From Anaerolineales bacterium UBA2395 (lineage in GTDB: Bacteria > Chloroflexota > Anaerolineae > Anaerolineales > Villigracilaceae), in contig DDSH01000022.1 of assembly GCA_002343775.1 (NCBI GenBank), positions 1 through 45,680 of the forward strand: DNA of 45,680 nucleotides. The letters run 5' to 3'. Positions 1-8,044 of this stretch are shown here, piece after piece. A program made the translations under genes and the position numbers. Numbering within the stretch: position 1 is the stretch's first letter; every line of letters begins with the position of its first letter. The notes below the pieces were generated by a model. The model was not told the origin of the DNA, ran no database searches, and saw only the letters and a program-made list of their open reading frames with translations.

Positions 1-708
1 GCCATTGACTTGAACACCGGTGTGCTGACCGATATTTCGGGACTCGAAGCCAACGGCGACTCATTCGTGGCGACCCGCCCGATCTACGAAGGCAAAGTCA
101 TCGAAAAGACTGTCTGCTCTGGCAAGCCTGTGATGGCGACCATCCGCGGACGTGCTTTCCCCAAGCCTGAGCGTGAAGAAGGCAAAAGCGGAACGATCAC
201 CAAAGTTGCGGCGGCGGGTGAAGCGAAATCGACTGTGGAAGGCTACGGCGCTTCGGAAGGCGCGGTCAACCTCGGCGACGCGGCGGTCATCGTCTCTGGT
301 GGACGCGGCGTTTCGAACAACCCATCTCTCACTCCGCCCGCAGGCATGGACGAGAAGCAAGCCGAAGTCTGGCGCGCTCAACAAGGCTTTGCGTTGGTCA
401 CCGAACTCGCGCAATTGCTCGGCGGCGCTGTCGGCGCAAGCCGCGCGGCTGTGGACGGCGGCTATATCCCCTACGCCCATCAGGTCGGTCAGACCGGTAA
501 AGTCGTTGCGCCTGACCTGTACATCGCCGCTGGTATCTCCGGTGCGATCCAACACCTCGTCGGTATGCGCAATGCCAAGTTAATCGTCGCCATCAACAAA
601 GATGCCGACGCGCCCATTTTCAAGCAAGCCCGCTACGGTGTGGTCGGTGACTTGTTCGCCATCCTCCCGGCGCTGACGGAAGCGATGAAGAAGAAACTTG
701 GTAAATAG
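1..708 (+). CDS. etfA: Electron transfer flavoprotein alpha subunit, 3' part
   Basis: The reading frame is open from the first base, so the gene starts upstream of the window; about 235 C-terminal residues are visible. EtfA carries the FAD that passes electrons from acyl-CoA and related dehydrogenases to the quinone pool via ETF dehydrogenase. The visible part is the FAD-binding C-terminal domain: a GRGVSN segment, GGAVGASRAAVDGG, then PDLYIAAGISGAIQH and INKDADAPIF, which are hallmarks of the family. About 17 residues (NPSLTPPAGMDEKQAEVWRA region) sit between GRG and the next helix, longer than in many homologues. A TTG at 10 is an internal leucine codon, not a start. A rho-independent terminator follows at 730. 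etfB probably lies just upstream, outside the window (inference). Confidence 0.95.
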   Translation, partial: AIDLNTGVLTDISGLEANGDSFVATRPIYEGKVIEKTVCSGKPVMATIRGRAFPKPEREEGKSGTITKVAAAGEAKSTVEGYGASEGAVNLGDAAVIVSGGRGVSNNPSLTPPAGMDEKQAEVWRAQQGFALVTELAQLLGGAVGASRAAVDGGYIPYAHQVGQTGKVVAPDLYIAAGISGAIQHLVGMRNAKLIVAINKDADAPIFKQARYGVVGDLFAILPALTEAMKKKLGK

Positions 709-729
709 TAATTAGAGATTGGTAATTGA

Positions 730-768
730 GACCTCCGGAGTCGTGATGGCTCGGAGGTCTTTTTTTTC
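730..768 (+). terminator. Rho-independent terminator of etfA
   Basis: An 8-bp stem (gacctccg at 730-737 pairing with cggaggtc at 752-759) is followed directly by a run of eight T. It sits 22 bp after the etfA stop. Confidence 0.9.
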
Positions 769-804
769 GTGTAAAATCAGGCAATCTTGCCTCGAGGTTA
801 TCTC

Positions 805-1311
805 ATGTTTACCTGTAAATACTGCGGTACAGAATTTTTAGAGCATCAGCCTAATTGTCCTAACTGCGGCGCACCCATCAAGATTTCGGAAAGCAAAGGA
901 AAGAAAGGTGAGCCGAAGTCCATTCGCGAAGTGTGCATCAAGTACGAAGAAGTTCGCAACCTTTATTTAGATGAGACCATCGATTCCAAACGTATGGCAA
1001 CCGTGCGCGAACAGTTTAACATCCCTGCCAATGAAACGATCATCATGGTCTACGACGATACGATTTTTGGAAACAACAAACTGGGGTTTGCCATCTGTGC
1101 GGGCGGTTTGTATTGGAAGAACGATTGGTCTGTGGAAACCAAGCGCACTTTCCTCTCGTGGCAGGCGTTCGCTGAACGAGAGGTCGAGTTGGATACTTAT
1201 CACATCAAACTAGGTCGCGGAGATGCCATCGGCACGGCTGGAGTGGGCGATAGCGATGCCCGTAAGCAAATGGTCAAGTTATTGCAGGAGATCAAGACGT
1301 TGATGCTTTAA
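805..1311 (+). CDS. Zinc-ribbon protein of unknown function
   Basis: About 168 residues. The start at 805 (MFTCKYCG) is preferred because a GAGG ribosome site lies 7-8 nt upstream at 794; an earlier in-frame TTG at 787 has none. The N-terminus has two CxxC pairs (CKYC, CPNC) typical of a small zinc ribbon. The rest contains a segment reading YDDTIFG then LGFAICAGGLYW, reminiscent of PH-like domains that follow zinc ribbons in uncharacterised bacterial proteins, but I do not recognise a defined function. No membrane segment is evident. It has its own leader after the etfA terminator, with a possible -10 (taaaat, 772-777). The 3' end overlaps the convergent next gene by 4 bp. Confidence 0.8.
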   Translation: MFTCKYCGTEFLEHQPNCPNCGAPIKISESKGKKGEPKSIREVCIKYEEVRNLYLDETIDSKRMATVREQFNIPANETIIMVYDDTIFGNNKLGFAICAGGLYWKNDWSVETKRTFLSWQAFAEREVELDTYHIKLGRGDAIGTAGVGDSDARKQMVKLLQEIKTLML

Positions 1312-1844
1312 TCCCCGAAACCGGCAGGCGGGATACCCAATCCCTGAATCAGACGCGCCCAAAAATTGACCTGTGCCGCCGTACTGGCGAGAATGACGAA
1401 TTCCCGTTCGGTAAAGGCAGCTTTTACTTTGTCCACCATGTCAGGATGAAATTTTAGAGGCGTTGCAGAGATCAGGCGGGTGTAGGCAATCGCCAGTTTT
1501 TCGCGTTCGGAAAAAGAAGATACGTTTTCAACGTCACCACGCAGGGATTGGGCTTCTTCATCGGTGATGCCATGTTTACGGTACTCATGCGAATTCATAT
1601 CCACGCAAAAGGGGCAGGCAACCGTATATGACGCGGTCATGCGGATGAGTTTGAGCATCCGTTTGTCCATGCGACCGTCCTCATGCGCCACGAACGCTTC
1701 CATCACCCCGGACCCGATGGCGGCTTTGGGATACCAGGAGAGGATGCGCGGCGGAAGCATGATCTTGCCAGTGATTCGTTCGGAAAGCAGAATTCCGACT
1801 TTGAGGAGGAATGGGATACGAGGGGGTTGGGGGATGAAGGTCAT
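1308..1844 (-). CDS. Carboxymuconolactone decarboxylase / AhpD-like protein
   Basis: 178 residues from the ATG at 1844. The central motif CPFCVDMNSHEYRKHG fits the CxxC...H signature of the CMD/AhpD fold, in which a redox-active cysteine pair reduces peroxides or peroxidase partners; helices around FWARLIQGLGIPP also fit the family. The substrate is not evident. The start at 1844 is favoured over an upstream in-frame ATG at 1922 because a perfect TATAAT (1856-1851 on the minus strand) stops six bases before it, implying a leaderless transcript, and no ribosome site is present. The gene converges on the zinc-ribbon gene with a 4-bp stop overlap and no hairpin between them. Confidence 0.82.
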   Translation of the reverse strand: MTFIPQPPRIPFLLKVGILLSERITGKIMLPPRILSWYPKAAIGSGVMEAFVAHEDGRMDKRMLKLIRMTASYTVACPFCVDMNSHEYRKHGITDEEAQSLRGDVENVSSFSEREKLAIAYTRLISATPLKFHPDMVDKVKAAFTEREFVILASTAAQVNFWARLIQGLGIPPAGFGD

Positions 1845-1974
1845 GAAGGAATTATACGATGATGGAAACTTAAGTACTAAATTTGCAAAAAAAGTACTCA
1901 CGTACCATTCAACCCATGGCACAACCCCTTAAAATAATATTCTGCTATCGTTTTAAAAATAGAAGGAGAGAGAC

Positions 1975-3072
1975 ATGAAAAAATTAACACCCCGTATTAT
2001 CATGGCAATATCGTTCCTCGTTATCGCCGCATTGGCGTGTGGCGCCCCGGCCGGTGATGAAGTATCCACTGAAGCGCCTACCGAAGCGGCAACCGAAGCA
2101 GCAACGGAAGCTCCCACCGAAGCCTCAGCACCACCCGCCGAGCCGGACATCGAACATACGACCATTCCAGTCAGCCTGCCGGAAGACCAGAACGGACAAG
2201 CCGCGGACTTCGACTCATCCAATGTCCTCGAAAACAACAGCCTTATCGGGGGTGACCGCTTCACATTTGGGCGTTTTGAACGTCCGTTCAATGCCAACAC
2301 CATGGACATGTACTTCCCGCAATTGGACATTGTGAACACGCAAGTTCACCAGGATGATACATGGATATACGGCTCCGTAACCCTGAAGGAATTACAAGAA
2401 GCCAGTTCTTCTGATGAAAAATATGCCATAGAACTGGATGTAACCCTCGATGGAAAAGGCGATTGGCTGGTGATCGCCAACAAACCTGAATCAACTGACT
2501 GGACTGTTAAAACCGTCCGCGTGTACAACGATGCCAACAAAGACGTTGGAGGCGAAATGCCCACCCTTACGGATGATCCAGCTGTCACTGGTGATGGCTT
2601 CGAAACACTGGTTTTTGAAGAAGGCGTTGGCGATGACCCGGATACCGCCTGGGTGCGCCTCTCTCCGAACGACTCCAATACCATTGAATTTTCCGTCAAA
2701 AAATCCGCCATTGGCAACCCAACCCAATTCATGATCAATATGTGGGCAGGTACCTCCCTTTTGGATGCTGGTATCTTTGACATGAATGATAAATTCACTC
2801 ACGAAGAAGCCGGCGCGGCGGATGCAGGTTTGGAATACTTCTACCCCATTAAGGCTGTATCAGAAGTGGACAATTCCTGCCGCATGGCTGTGGGCTTTCA
2901 ACCAAATGGCAGCGAACCCGGCATTTGCCCGGTCCCTCAAAGTGTTCAAAGTGCCCCTGTTCCCCCTGGTACATCGTGCCCGGTTGGGACCTACTTGATC
3001 TGCCTTAATGGGAATTGTTTCTGTATGCCGCTCATTTTTATCCCCCCAACTGATCCACCTCCGGTTCCGTAG
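1975..3072 (+). CDS. Secreted lipoprotein of unknown function
   Basis: 365 residues with a strong GGAGAG ribosome site. The N-terminus is a signal peptide ending in ALAC, with Cys22 the likely lipidated residue. Residues about 28-55 are a Thr/Glu/Ala/Pro linker of TEAP-type repeats, as in other lipoproteins of this lineage, including the PstS in this window. The body (about 60-290) is acidic and beta-rich, with segments resembling a carbohydrate-binding or jelly-roll module (DGKGDWLVIANKP, VKTVRVYNDANKDVGG), but no confident domain assignment is possible. The tail has closely spaced cysteines (CPVGTYLICLNGNCFCMP) and a proline-rich end. It is probably anchored outside the membrane. It is monocistronic and closed by a terminator at 3091. 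Confidence 0.8.
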   Translation: MKKLTPRIIMAISFLVIAALACGAPAGDEVSTEAPTEAATEAATEAPTEASAPPAEPDIEHTTIPVSLPEDQNGQAADFDSSNVLENNSLIGGDRFTFGRFERPFNANTMDMYFPQLDIVNTQVHQDDTWIYGSVTLKELQEASSSDEKYAIELDVTLDGKGDWLVIANKPESTDWTVKTVRVYNDANKDVGGEMPTLTDDPAVTGDGFETLVFEEGVGDDPDTAWVRLSPNDSNTIEFSVKKSAIGNPTQFMINMWAGTSLLDAGIFDMNDKFTHEEAGAADAGLEYFYPIKAVSEVDNSCRMAVGFQPNGSEPGICPVPQSVQSAPVPPGTSCPVGTYLICLNGNCFCMPLIFIPPTDPPPVP

Positions 3073-3090
3073 CACAAAATAGATTTTCGA

Positions 3091-3126
3091 ACAAGACTCA
3101 CTCCAGACAAGTGAGTCTTGTTCTTT
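3091..3126 (+). terminator. Rho-independent terminator of the lipoprotein gene
   Basis: An 11-bp stem (acaagactcac at 3091 and its complement at 3111-3121), a 9-nt loop and a short T-rich tail. Confidence 0.85.
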
Positions 3127-3128
3127 AA

Positions 3129-3264
3129 CCCAAGTTGCTACCATGATTACAAAAACCTCCCTCACCCCGATTAACAAGGCTTTTCCCCCTCTCCCGTTGG
3201 GAGAGGGCAGGGTGAGGGTTTTTAGCGAATAATCATGACTAACTGTTGCAAGGTGGCAACTTGG
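3129..3264. repeat. Nested palindromic repeat element (REP/MITE-like)
   Basis: Three nested inverted pairs share one centre: ccctctccc/gggagaggg (3187-3195 with 3199-3207), ccctcaccc/gggtgaggg (3159-3167 with 3210-3218), and outer arms ccaagttgc...catgatta (about 3130-3149) with taatcatg...gcaacttgg (3230-3264). The right outer arm contains about 15 extra bases. The CCCTCACCC/CCCTCTCCC core is known from dispersed repeats in many bacterial genomes. No coding frame was found. The stretch from 3265 to about 3380 beyond it holds no supported gene; a frame there encodes a short fragment that stops quickly and may be a remnant. Confidence 0.6.
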
Positions 3265-3388
3265 ATTCTTTATTAATTCGAAAATTTCCGGGCGAGGATG
3301 AAGCTGGAAGCGCCGGATTAGAAATCAGTCCAATGGTGATGCGTTATGGGTAAGTTCCGCGCCCTAATCTCTTTTAGGTCAAAAAAAA

Positions 3389-3413
3389 CATCCAAATACC
3401 ATCCAGAGGGATG
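3389..3413. promoter_or_regulatory. Upstream operator for the RHH regulator
   Basis: Reads CATCC-N6-CATCC-N4-GGATG, so the two direct half-sites start 11 bp apart and the last is inverted. It lies just upstream of the -35 box at 3421 and has the same layout as the copy at 3450-3474. Paired half-sites spaced by one helical turn are typical of ribbon-helix-helix operators; binding by the adjacent regulator is inferred. Confidence 0.7.
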
Positions 3414-3420
3414 TTTTTCC

Positions 3421-3448
3421 TTGACAAAAACGAATTAATGCGTAAAAT
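3421..3448 (+). promoter_or_regulatory. Promoter of the RHH-sensor-protease-GNAT operon
   Basis: TTGACA at 3421-3426 and TAAAAT at 3443-3448 with 16-bp spacing. It is bracketed by the two operator copies, so binding at both would cover or loop out the promoter. Confidence 0.8.
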
Positions 3449-3449
3449 A

Positions 3450-3474
3450 CATCCATTGACCATCCATATGGATG
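3450..3474. promoter_or_regulatory. Downstream operator for the RHH regulator
   Basis: Second CATCC-N6-CATCC-N4-GGATG copy, 61 bp after the first. Its inner part is a perfect 16-bp palindrome (ccatccat/atggatgg, 3460-3475). It lies between the -10 box and the start codon at 3490, where bound repressor would block initiation. Confidence 0.75.
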
Positions 3475-3489
3475 GTAAAAGGAGCGATA

Positions 3490-3882
3490 ATGGCAGATAC
3501 TGAGAAAATTACCATCAATATGAACGCAGTGGAGTTGGGAAAGATCGACCTGCTGGTGGAGCAGGGACATTATTCGAACCGCACCGATTTTATCCGTTCG
3601 GCGATTCGTTCGCAGTTGGAGAAACATACGCTCGAAGTGCAGCAATCGGTGACGCGCCATTCCTACGGCGTGGGTGCGTTTTACCATAGCCTTGCCGATT
3701 TTGAGAGGTACAAGGCGAAAGGCGAAAAAATCAAGATCAGCATTGTGGGCATTTACACCATTCCTAATGAGGTCTCCCCTGCCCTCGCGGTTGAAATGAT
3801 CGAGTCGATCAAAGTGTACGGCATTTTTCAGGCGAGCGCTGCTGTGAAAGACGCTCTGTCGAACGCCGGAAAGATTTTATAG
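3490..3882 (+). CDS. Ribbon-helix-helix (CopG-family) transcriptional regulator
   Basis: 130 residues from MADTEKIT; an in-frame ATG at 3472 lies inside the operator and lacks a ribosome site, whereas AAAGGAG precedes 3490. Residues about 5-48 (ITINMNAVELGKIDLLVEQGHYSNRTDFIRSAI region) are a ribbon-helix-helix DNA-binding domain. The remaining 75 residues form a C-terminal domain that may sense a ligand or oligomerise. The gene lies 10 bp before a membrane sensor-domain gene and heads a four-gene operon. Two identical operators around its own promoter make autoregulation very likely (inference). No nickel ligand set like that of NikR is evident. Confidence 0.88.
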   Translation: MADTEKITINMNAVELGKIDLLVEQGHYSNRTDFIRSAIRSQLEKHTLEVQQSVTRHSYGVGAFYHSLADFERYKAKGEKIKISIVGIYTIPNEVSPALAVEMIESIKVYGIFQASAAVKDALSNAGKIL

Positions 3883-3892
3883 GAGTAAAACA

Positions 3893-4483
3893 ATGAAAAA
3901 ATTCTTCCCCAATTTGCTTTACCTGCTCTTTAGCCTCCCGCTTGGGATTTTGTATTTTGTGGTTCTGATCACAGGGTTTAGTGTGGGGGCAGGGCTGGCG
4001 ATTACCATTATCGGTCTGCCGCTGCTGGTCGCGATGATCTTCGTCACATACATCCTTGGTGACCTGGACCGCAAGTTGACTACGCTTTTCCTGGGCGTGC
4101 AGATCGCCAAACCGGAAGCCCGACCTTCAGAAAAAGAAACTGCAACGGCGATCCTTGTGGCGCAATTGAAAAGCCTGCAATTCTGGAAGGAACTTGGCTA
4201 TTTGTTGTTGAAAATGCCGCTCGGTGTGATCGCATTTACCATTGCGGTGACGTTCGTGGCTGTGAGCCTGGCGTTTATCGGTGCGCCGTTCATCCTTACC
4301 TATTTCCCCGATGCACAGATGATGCTGTGGAACGGCTTTGTCGTCGATACCATGCAAGAAGCCCTTGTCACTTCGGCGCTTGGCTTGATCTTCGGCGCAT
4401 TCTCCGTGCTCATTGTGAATGGTGTTGCCAAATTGATGGGCATCATCAGCGTTTGGGCGTTGGGCAAAGCGGAATCTGCATAA
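3893..4483 (+). CDS. Four-helix membrane protein resembling the putative sensor domain
   Basis: 196 residues. Two blocks each contain two long hydrophobic segments (about 8-52 and 100-190), with a short charged loop (GDLDRKL...KPEARPSEKE) between them. The first helix pair with a LPLG...G.GL motif resembles the Pfam-style putative sensor domain seen before histidine kinases and in stand-alone membrane proteins. No catalytic motif is visible. It follows the RHH regulator by 10 bp with a GGAG ribosome site and precedes the CPBP protease by 31 bp, so it is probably the membrane partner of this operon. Function is unproven. Confidence 0.7.
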   Translation: MKKFFPNLLYLLFSLPLGILYFVVLITGFSVGAGLAITIIGLPLLVAMIFVTYILGDLDRKLTTLFLGVQIAKPEARPSEKETATAILVAQLKSLQFWKELGYLLLKMPLGVIAFTIAVTFVAVSLAFIGAPFILTYFPDAQMMLWNGFVVDTMQEALVTSALGLIFGAFSVLIVNGVAKLMGIISVWALGKAESA

Positions 4484-4514
4484 CGCCTTACAATAAAACT
4501 TTGGAGACCTCTAT

Positions 4515-5468
4515 ATGAAATGGTTCGATAACAGCAGGCTTTTTGAATTTGCGCGTAAAGGTCAACGACTTACGCACATTGCAGCCGTCATTCCACTGTC
4601 TATGATCTTTGCCTTGGTTGCGCAGTTTGGCGTCCTTCCACTGATCGTCATTCTGGGGTTAATGTATGGGTTCACAGATACGGGCGTCTCTCTGGAGGGG
4701 GTTTCCAATACTGCCGCCGGTTTTTGGATGGGGATGCAGTTGATCTTTGCCTTTGTGTTGATCTACGCGATCCTTTGGGCGTGGCTCAAATGGGTTGAAA
4801 AACGTCCATTTTGGACGCTCGGTTACGAGATGAAAAATGCCGCCTACCAATACGGACGCGGTTTCCTCATCGGAATGTTCATGTTCGCAGTTTCGGTGGG
4901 AATTCTATCCCTGTTCGGCAGCGTATCGTTCGAGCAGGGTGACCCATCCAAACAGGGGTTTGCCGCTGTGGCGGGAGTCGTGCTCGTTCTGGTCGGTTGG
5001 ATCGTACAAGGCGGCGCAGAGGAAGTTCTCCTTCGCGGCTGGGTCCTGCCCGTCATTGGTGCGCGCTACAAACCGTGGCTTGGCTTGCTCATCTCCTCGC
5101 TCATCTTCGCCCTCCTGCATGGACTCAACCCCGGTTTGAGTGTCATCGCGCTCATCAACCTCACCTTATTCGGTGTGTTCGCAGGTCTGTATGCCATGCG
5201 CGAAGGCTCCCTGTGGGGCATCAGCGCCCTGCACAGCGTGTGGAACTGGGTGCAGGGGAACTTCTTCGGCTTCCAAGTCAGCGGTACAGATGCCGAAGGC
5301 GGCACATTGATCAATCTTATGGAAACCGGTCAGGATTGGCTCACCGGCGGTGCATTTGGTCCGGAAGGCGGGTTGGCGGTCACAGCCGTTTTGGTGATCG
5401 GCATGCTATTCATCTTATTCTGGAAAAACAATGAAAGTGGAGATGAGATCTCTCATGAACGAACTTAA
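4515..5468 (+). CDS. CPBP-family intramembrane glutamic protease
   Basis: 317 residues, with about eight hydrophobic helices. The catalytic motifs of the CPBP (CAAX protease and bacteriocin-processing) family are complete: AEE at 168-170 with Arg174 (EExxxR), FALLH with His202, and HSVWN with His240 and Asn244. Family members cleave inside membranes, and some confer self-immunity to bacteriocins; the substrate here is unknown. A GGAGA ribosome site precedes the ATG. The 3' end overlaps the next gene, indicating a single transcript with the RHH regulator and sensor-domain protein. Confidence 0.88.
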   Translation: MKWFDNSRLFEFARKGQRLTHIAAVIPLSMIFALVAQFGVLPLIVILGLMYGFTDTGVSLEGVSNTAAGFWMGMQLIFAFVLIYAILWAWLKWVEKRPFWTLGYEMKNAAYQYGRGFLIGMFMFAVSVGILSLFGSVSFEQGDPSKQGFAAVAGVVLVLVGWIVQGGAEEVLLRGWVLPVIGARYKPWLGLLISSLIFALLHGLNPGLSVIALINLTLFGVFAGLYAMREGSLWGISALHSVWNWVQGNFFGFQVSGTDAEGGTLINLMETGQDWLTGGAFGPEGGLAVTAVLVIGMLFILFWKNNESGDEISHERT

Positions 5469-6441
5469 TCACTATCACTTCCGTGGGTTTGCCGGGAGGA
5501 GCGATTACCCCAAGATGGCGAAGTTGATCCAGGACATCTCCGTTGCAGATGATGCCCAGATCTGGACGACCGCCGAAGATATCGAACGCGATTACGGGCA
5601 TTTGGTCAACTCAAAACCTGAGACGGATATGCTCATGGTAGAAGATGGAAAAGGTGACCTTGCCGCCTACGTCCGCGTGGATTGGGATGTGGATGATGAA
5701 AGACGACAGGTGTTCGGTTTTCCGTTCAACCTCCACCCCACAGCGAGGATTCCGCTCCTTTACAGTCACCTGCTCGAGTGGGTGGAGAAGCGCAGTCGTG
5801 AAGTCGCCGCAGAGACAAAAGCCGCAAGTACATCCATTTTGCGGGCGTTCCTGCGCAATGTCGAAAAAGATGCGATGCTGCAAAGCGCGCTCGAAGGGCA
5901 GGGATTCTCGCCCGTACGTTTCATGAACCGCATGTCGCGCGATCTGAACGAACCCATCGAAGTGCCAGCCATGCCCGAAGGGTTGGAAGTGCGCCCCGTG
6001 CCGGAAAGTCACTACCGCGCTGTCATCAATGCGCTGGACGAAGCCTTTCAAGACCATTGGGGGCACTCCCCCATCCGTGATGCCGATTATCAGGCGTGGA
6101 GTTCCAGTCCGGTATTCAAACCGTCGCTTTGGCAGGTGGCATGGGACGGCGACCAGATTGCAGCCGGCGTACTAAATACGGTGGATGAAGAAGTGAACAA
6201 GCAATTCAATATCCAACGCGGCATGACCGACCCCATCTTCACACGCCGTCCGTGGCGCAAACGCGGATTGGCACGTACCTTGCTCATGCGCAGCCTGCAA
6301 ATGTTCAAAGACATGGGCATAACCGAAGCCATGCTGGGCGTGGATACCCAAAACCCAAGCGGCGCTTTTGCCCTGTATGAAAGTTGCGGCTTCAAACCGG
6401 TCATGCGCAGCGTGATCTACGAGAAGAACATTACCGCCTAA
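5455..6441 (+). CDS. GNAT-family N-acetyltransferase, tandem-domain type
   Basis: 328 residues if started at MNELNHYH (5455); ATGs at 5431 and 5443 are alternatives and would enlarge the overlap with the protease gene. Two GNAT-like halves are visible, as in mycothiol-synthase-type enzymes. The N-terminal half (about 1-170) is degenerate. The C-terminal half (about 180-328) has a complete acetyl-CoA loop (RRPWRKRGLARTLL) and the family ending with VDTQNPSGAFALYESCGF. The acceptor is unknown. It is the last gene of the RHH-sensor-protease operon and is closed by a terminator at 6449. Confidence 0.82.
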   Translation: MNELNHYHFRGFAGRSDYPKMAKLIQDISVADDAQIWTTAEDIERDYGHLVNSKPETDMLMVEDGKGDLAAYVRVDWDVDDERRQVFGFPFNLHPTARIPLLYSHLLEWVEKRSREVAAETKAASTSILRAFLRNVEKDAMLQSALEGQGFSPVRFMNRMSRDLNEPIEVPAMPEGLEVRPVPESHYRAVINALDEAFQDHWGHSPIRDADYQAWSSSPVFKPSLWQVAWDGDQIAAGVLNTVDEEVNKQFNIQRGMTDPIFTRRPWRKRGLARTLLMRSLQMFKDMGITEAMLGVDTQNPSGAFALYESCGFKPVMRSVIYEKNITA

Positions 6442-6448
6442 CACACCT

Positions 6449-6481
6449 CCCCGCCAGGACCCAAATGGCGGGGGTTTTTTT
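6449..6481 (+). terminator. Rho-independent terminator of the RHH-protease-GNAT operon
   Basis: An 8-bp stem (ccccgcca with tggcgggg), a 9-nt loop and a run of seven T. Confidence 0.92.
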
Positions 6482-6582
6482 ACGCTTCCCATCAAAAATC
6501 TTGCTCGGGTATTAGAAATATCAATTTCATGTTGAAAATATTAATTTTCCAGAGCCAATAAATAAGAATTGACAAAATAACA

Positions 6583-6610
6583 TTGACAAAATTCAATTAA
6601 TAAGTAAAAT
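6583..6610 (+). promoter_or_regulatory. Promoter of the MFS exporter gene
   Basis: TTGACA (6583-6588) and TAAAAT (6605-6610) with 16-bp spacing, the same layout as the RHH operon promoter. A second TTGACA lies at 6569. The surroundings are much more AT-rich than the genes. Confidence 0.7.
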
Positions 6611-6655
6611 ATTCTTAACTCGAGTGGCTGATTTTCAAATTTTATTAAGGCAACT

Positions 6656-7960
6656 ATGAATAATCTTGAAACCTCCCTACCCAAAAATTGGTCTGTCCGC
6701 TTCTTTACCATTTTTACCGGGCAGGCATTTTCCCTGTTTGGGTCATCGCTGGTTCAGTTCGCACTCATTTGGTATCTGACCAAAGAAACCGGCTCGGCGA
6801 CCGTACTGGCAACCGCCTCGCTGTTCGCCATGCTGCCGCAGATCCTTCTTGGTCCGATTGCCGGAACCGTGGTGGATCGCGGCAATCGGCGCATCATCAT
6901 GATCCTGTCCGATGCATCCATTGCCGTTTCGACGCTTCTTCTCGCGTACTTGTTCTGGTCAAACATAGTGGAGATTTGGCACATTTATGCCATTCTAGCC
7001 ATCCGCTCCGCGGGCGGAGCCTTTCACTACCCTGCCATGGCGGCATCCACCACGCTGATGGTCCCTAAAGAACAACTCTCGCGAGTGGCGGGCGCGAATC
7101 AGACCCTGCAAGGCTTGGTTGGCATCGTCGCACCGCCTGTCGGCGCCCTGTTGGTGGAAGCGCTGTCCAACGAAAATATCTTGATGATCGATGTAGTGAC
7201 AGCCATCATCGGCATCACACCCCTGTTGTTCTTCTCCGTTCCCCAGCCGCAAAAGGCAAAGGCGCACGAATCCACACCGAAAGCTAGTTTCATGCAGGAC
7301 TTTGCCGCAGGCTTCAAATACATCGTCGCATGGCCCGGTTTGTTGCTCCTGGCACTAATGGCAACCCTGCTGAACTTCCTGATCGCCCCCACCAGCGCGC
7401 TCACCCCACTTTTGGTGACAAAATACTTCAATCTCGGCGCTTTGGAATTGGGAAGTCTCGACTCATTATTTGGGGTTGGGATGATCGCAGGCGGCGTCAC
7501 TCTCGGACTTTGGGGCGGGTTCAAGAAGAAAATCGTCACTTCGCTGACAGGGATCGCCCTCTTTAGCTTCGCAATTCTTGCCATCGCAGCCGCTCCGGCA
7601 GATAAGTTCTGGATCATGCTCGTCTCGATGTCTGTGTTCGGTTTCCTGATGCCGTTGGTCAATGGACCGATTCACGCCCTGTTCCAGTCTGTGGTGGAGC
7701 CGGAAATGCAGGGACGTGTGCTTTCGCTGGTCGGCAGTGTGGCACAGGCAATGATGCCGCTCAGCCTGATCGTGGCGGGTCCTGTAACCGATGCAACCAG
7801 TTACCAGGCGTGGTTTTGGGTGGCGGGCATCTTAAATCTGGCAATTGCGCTGGCAGGTTTCTTCATCCCGGCATTGATGAACATCGAAAGCAATCACGCC
7901 AATGCCACGCTGAAAACTTCTCCCGATTCTCCCACCGTGGAGCAGACGCTCATCCAATAA
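6656..7960 (+). CDS. MFS transporter, macrolide-efflux-like
   Basis: 434 residues, with about 12 hydrophobic helices. The N-terminus (FTGQAFSLFGSSLVQFALIWYLT) and the A-motif region (GPIAGTVVDRGNRR, about 69-82) match drug:H+ antiporters of the MefA/EntS-like MFS_3 group, inner-membrane exporters of macrolides, siderophores or other hydrophobic compounds. The actual substrate is not readable from sequence. AAGG lies at a good distance from the ATG. It has its own AT-rich promoter and its own terminator, so it is a single-gene unit. A link with the preceding protease/acetyltransferase operon as a detoxification locus is only suggestive. Confidence 0.87.
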   Translation: MNNLETSLPKNWSVRFFTIFTGQAFSLFGSSLVQFALIWYLTKETGSATVLATASLFAMLPQILLGPIAGTVVDRGNRRIIMILSDASIAVSTLLLAYLFWSNIVEIWHIYAILAIRSAGGAFHYPAMAASTTLMVPKEQLSRVAGANQTLQGLVGIVAPPVGALLVEALSNENILMIDVVTAIIGITPLLFFSVPQPQKAKAHESTPKASFMQDFAAGFKYIVAWPGLLLLALMATLLNFLIAPTSALTPLLVTKYFNLGALELGSLDSLFGVGMIAGGVTLGLWGGFKKKIVTSLTGIALFSFAILAIAAAPADKFWIMLVSMSVFGFLMPLVNGPIHALFQSVVEPEMQGRVLSLVGSVAQAMMPLSLIVAGPVTDATSYQAWFWVAGILNLAIALAGFFIPALMNIESNHANATLKTSPDSPTVEQTLIQ

Positions 7961-7988
7961 TTTGGTGTTTTCGTCCTCCAAGACGTTT

Positions 7989-8029
7989 GCCGCAGGTCAC
8001 GCTCTCAAACGTGACCTGCGGCGCTTTTA
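7989..8029 (+). terminator. Rho-independent terminator of the MFS gene
   Basis: A 13-bp perfect stem (gccgcaggtcacg at 7989-8001 with cgtgacctgcggc at 8010-8022), an 8-nt loop, then gctttta. Confidence 0.88.
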
Positions 8030-8044
8030 TTCCCATCGAAGAAC

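Noticed and set aside
3159..3218. CRISPR-like repeat cluster
   Set aside because: The repeated blocks are nested inverted arms of one palindrome, not evenly spaced direct repeats with spacers.
3265..3380. Short coding-like fragment between the palindrome and the RHH operator
   Set aside because: Only a few dozen codons before stops in every frame and no recognisable match; called at most a remnant.
6505..6545. AT-rich partial dyad upstream of the MFS promoter
   Set aside because: Only the outer few bases pair; too weak to call an operator.
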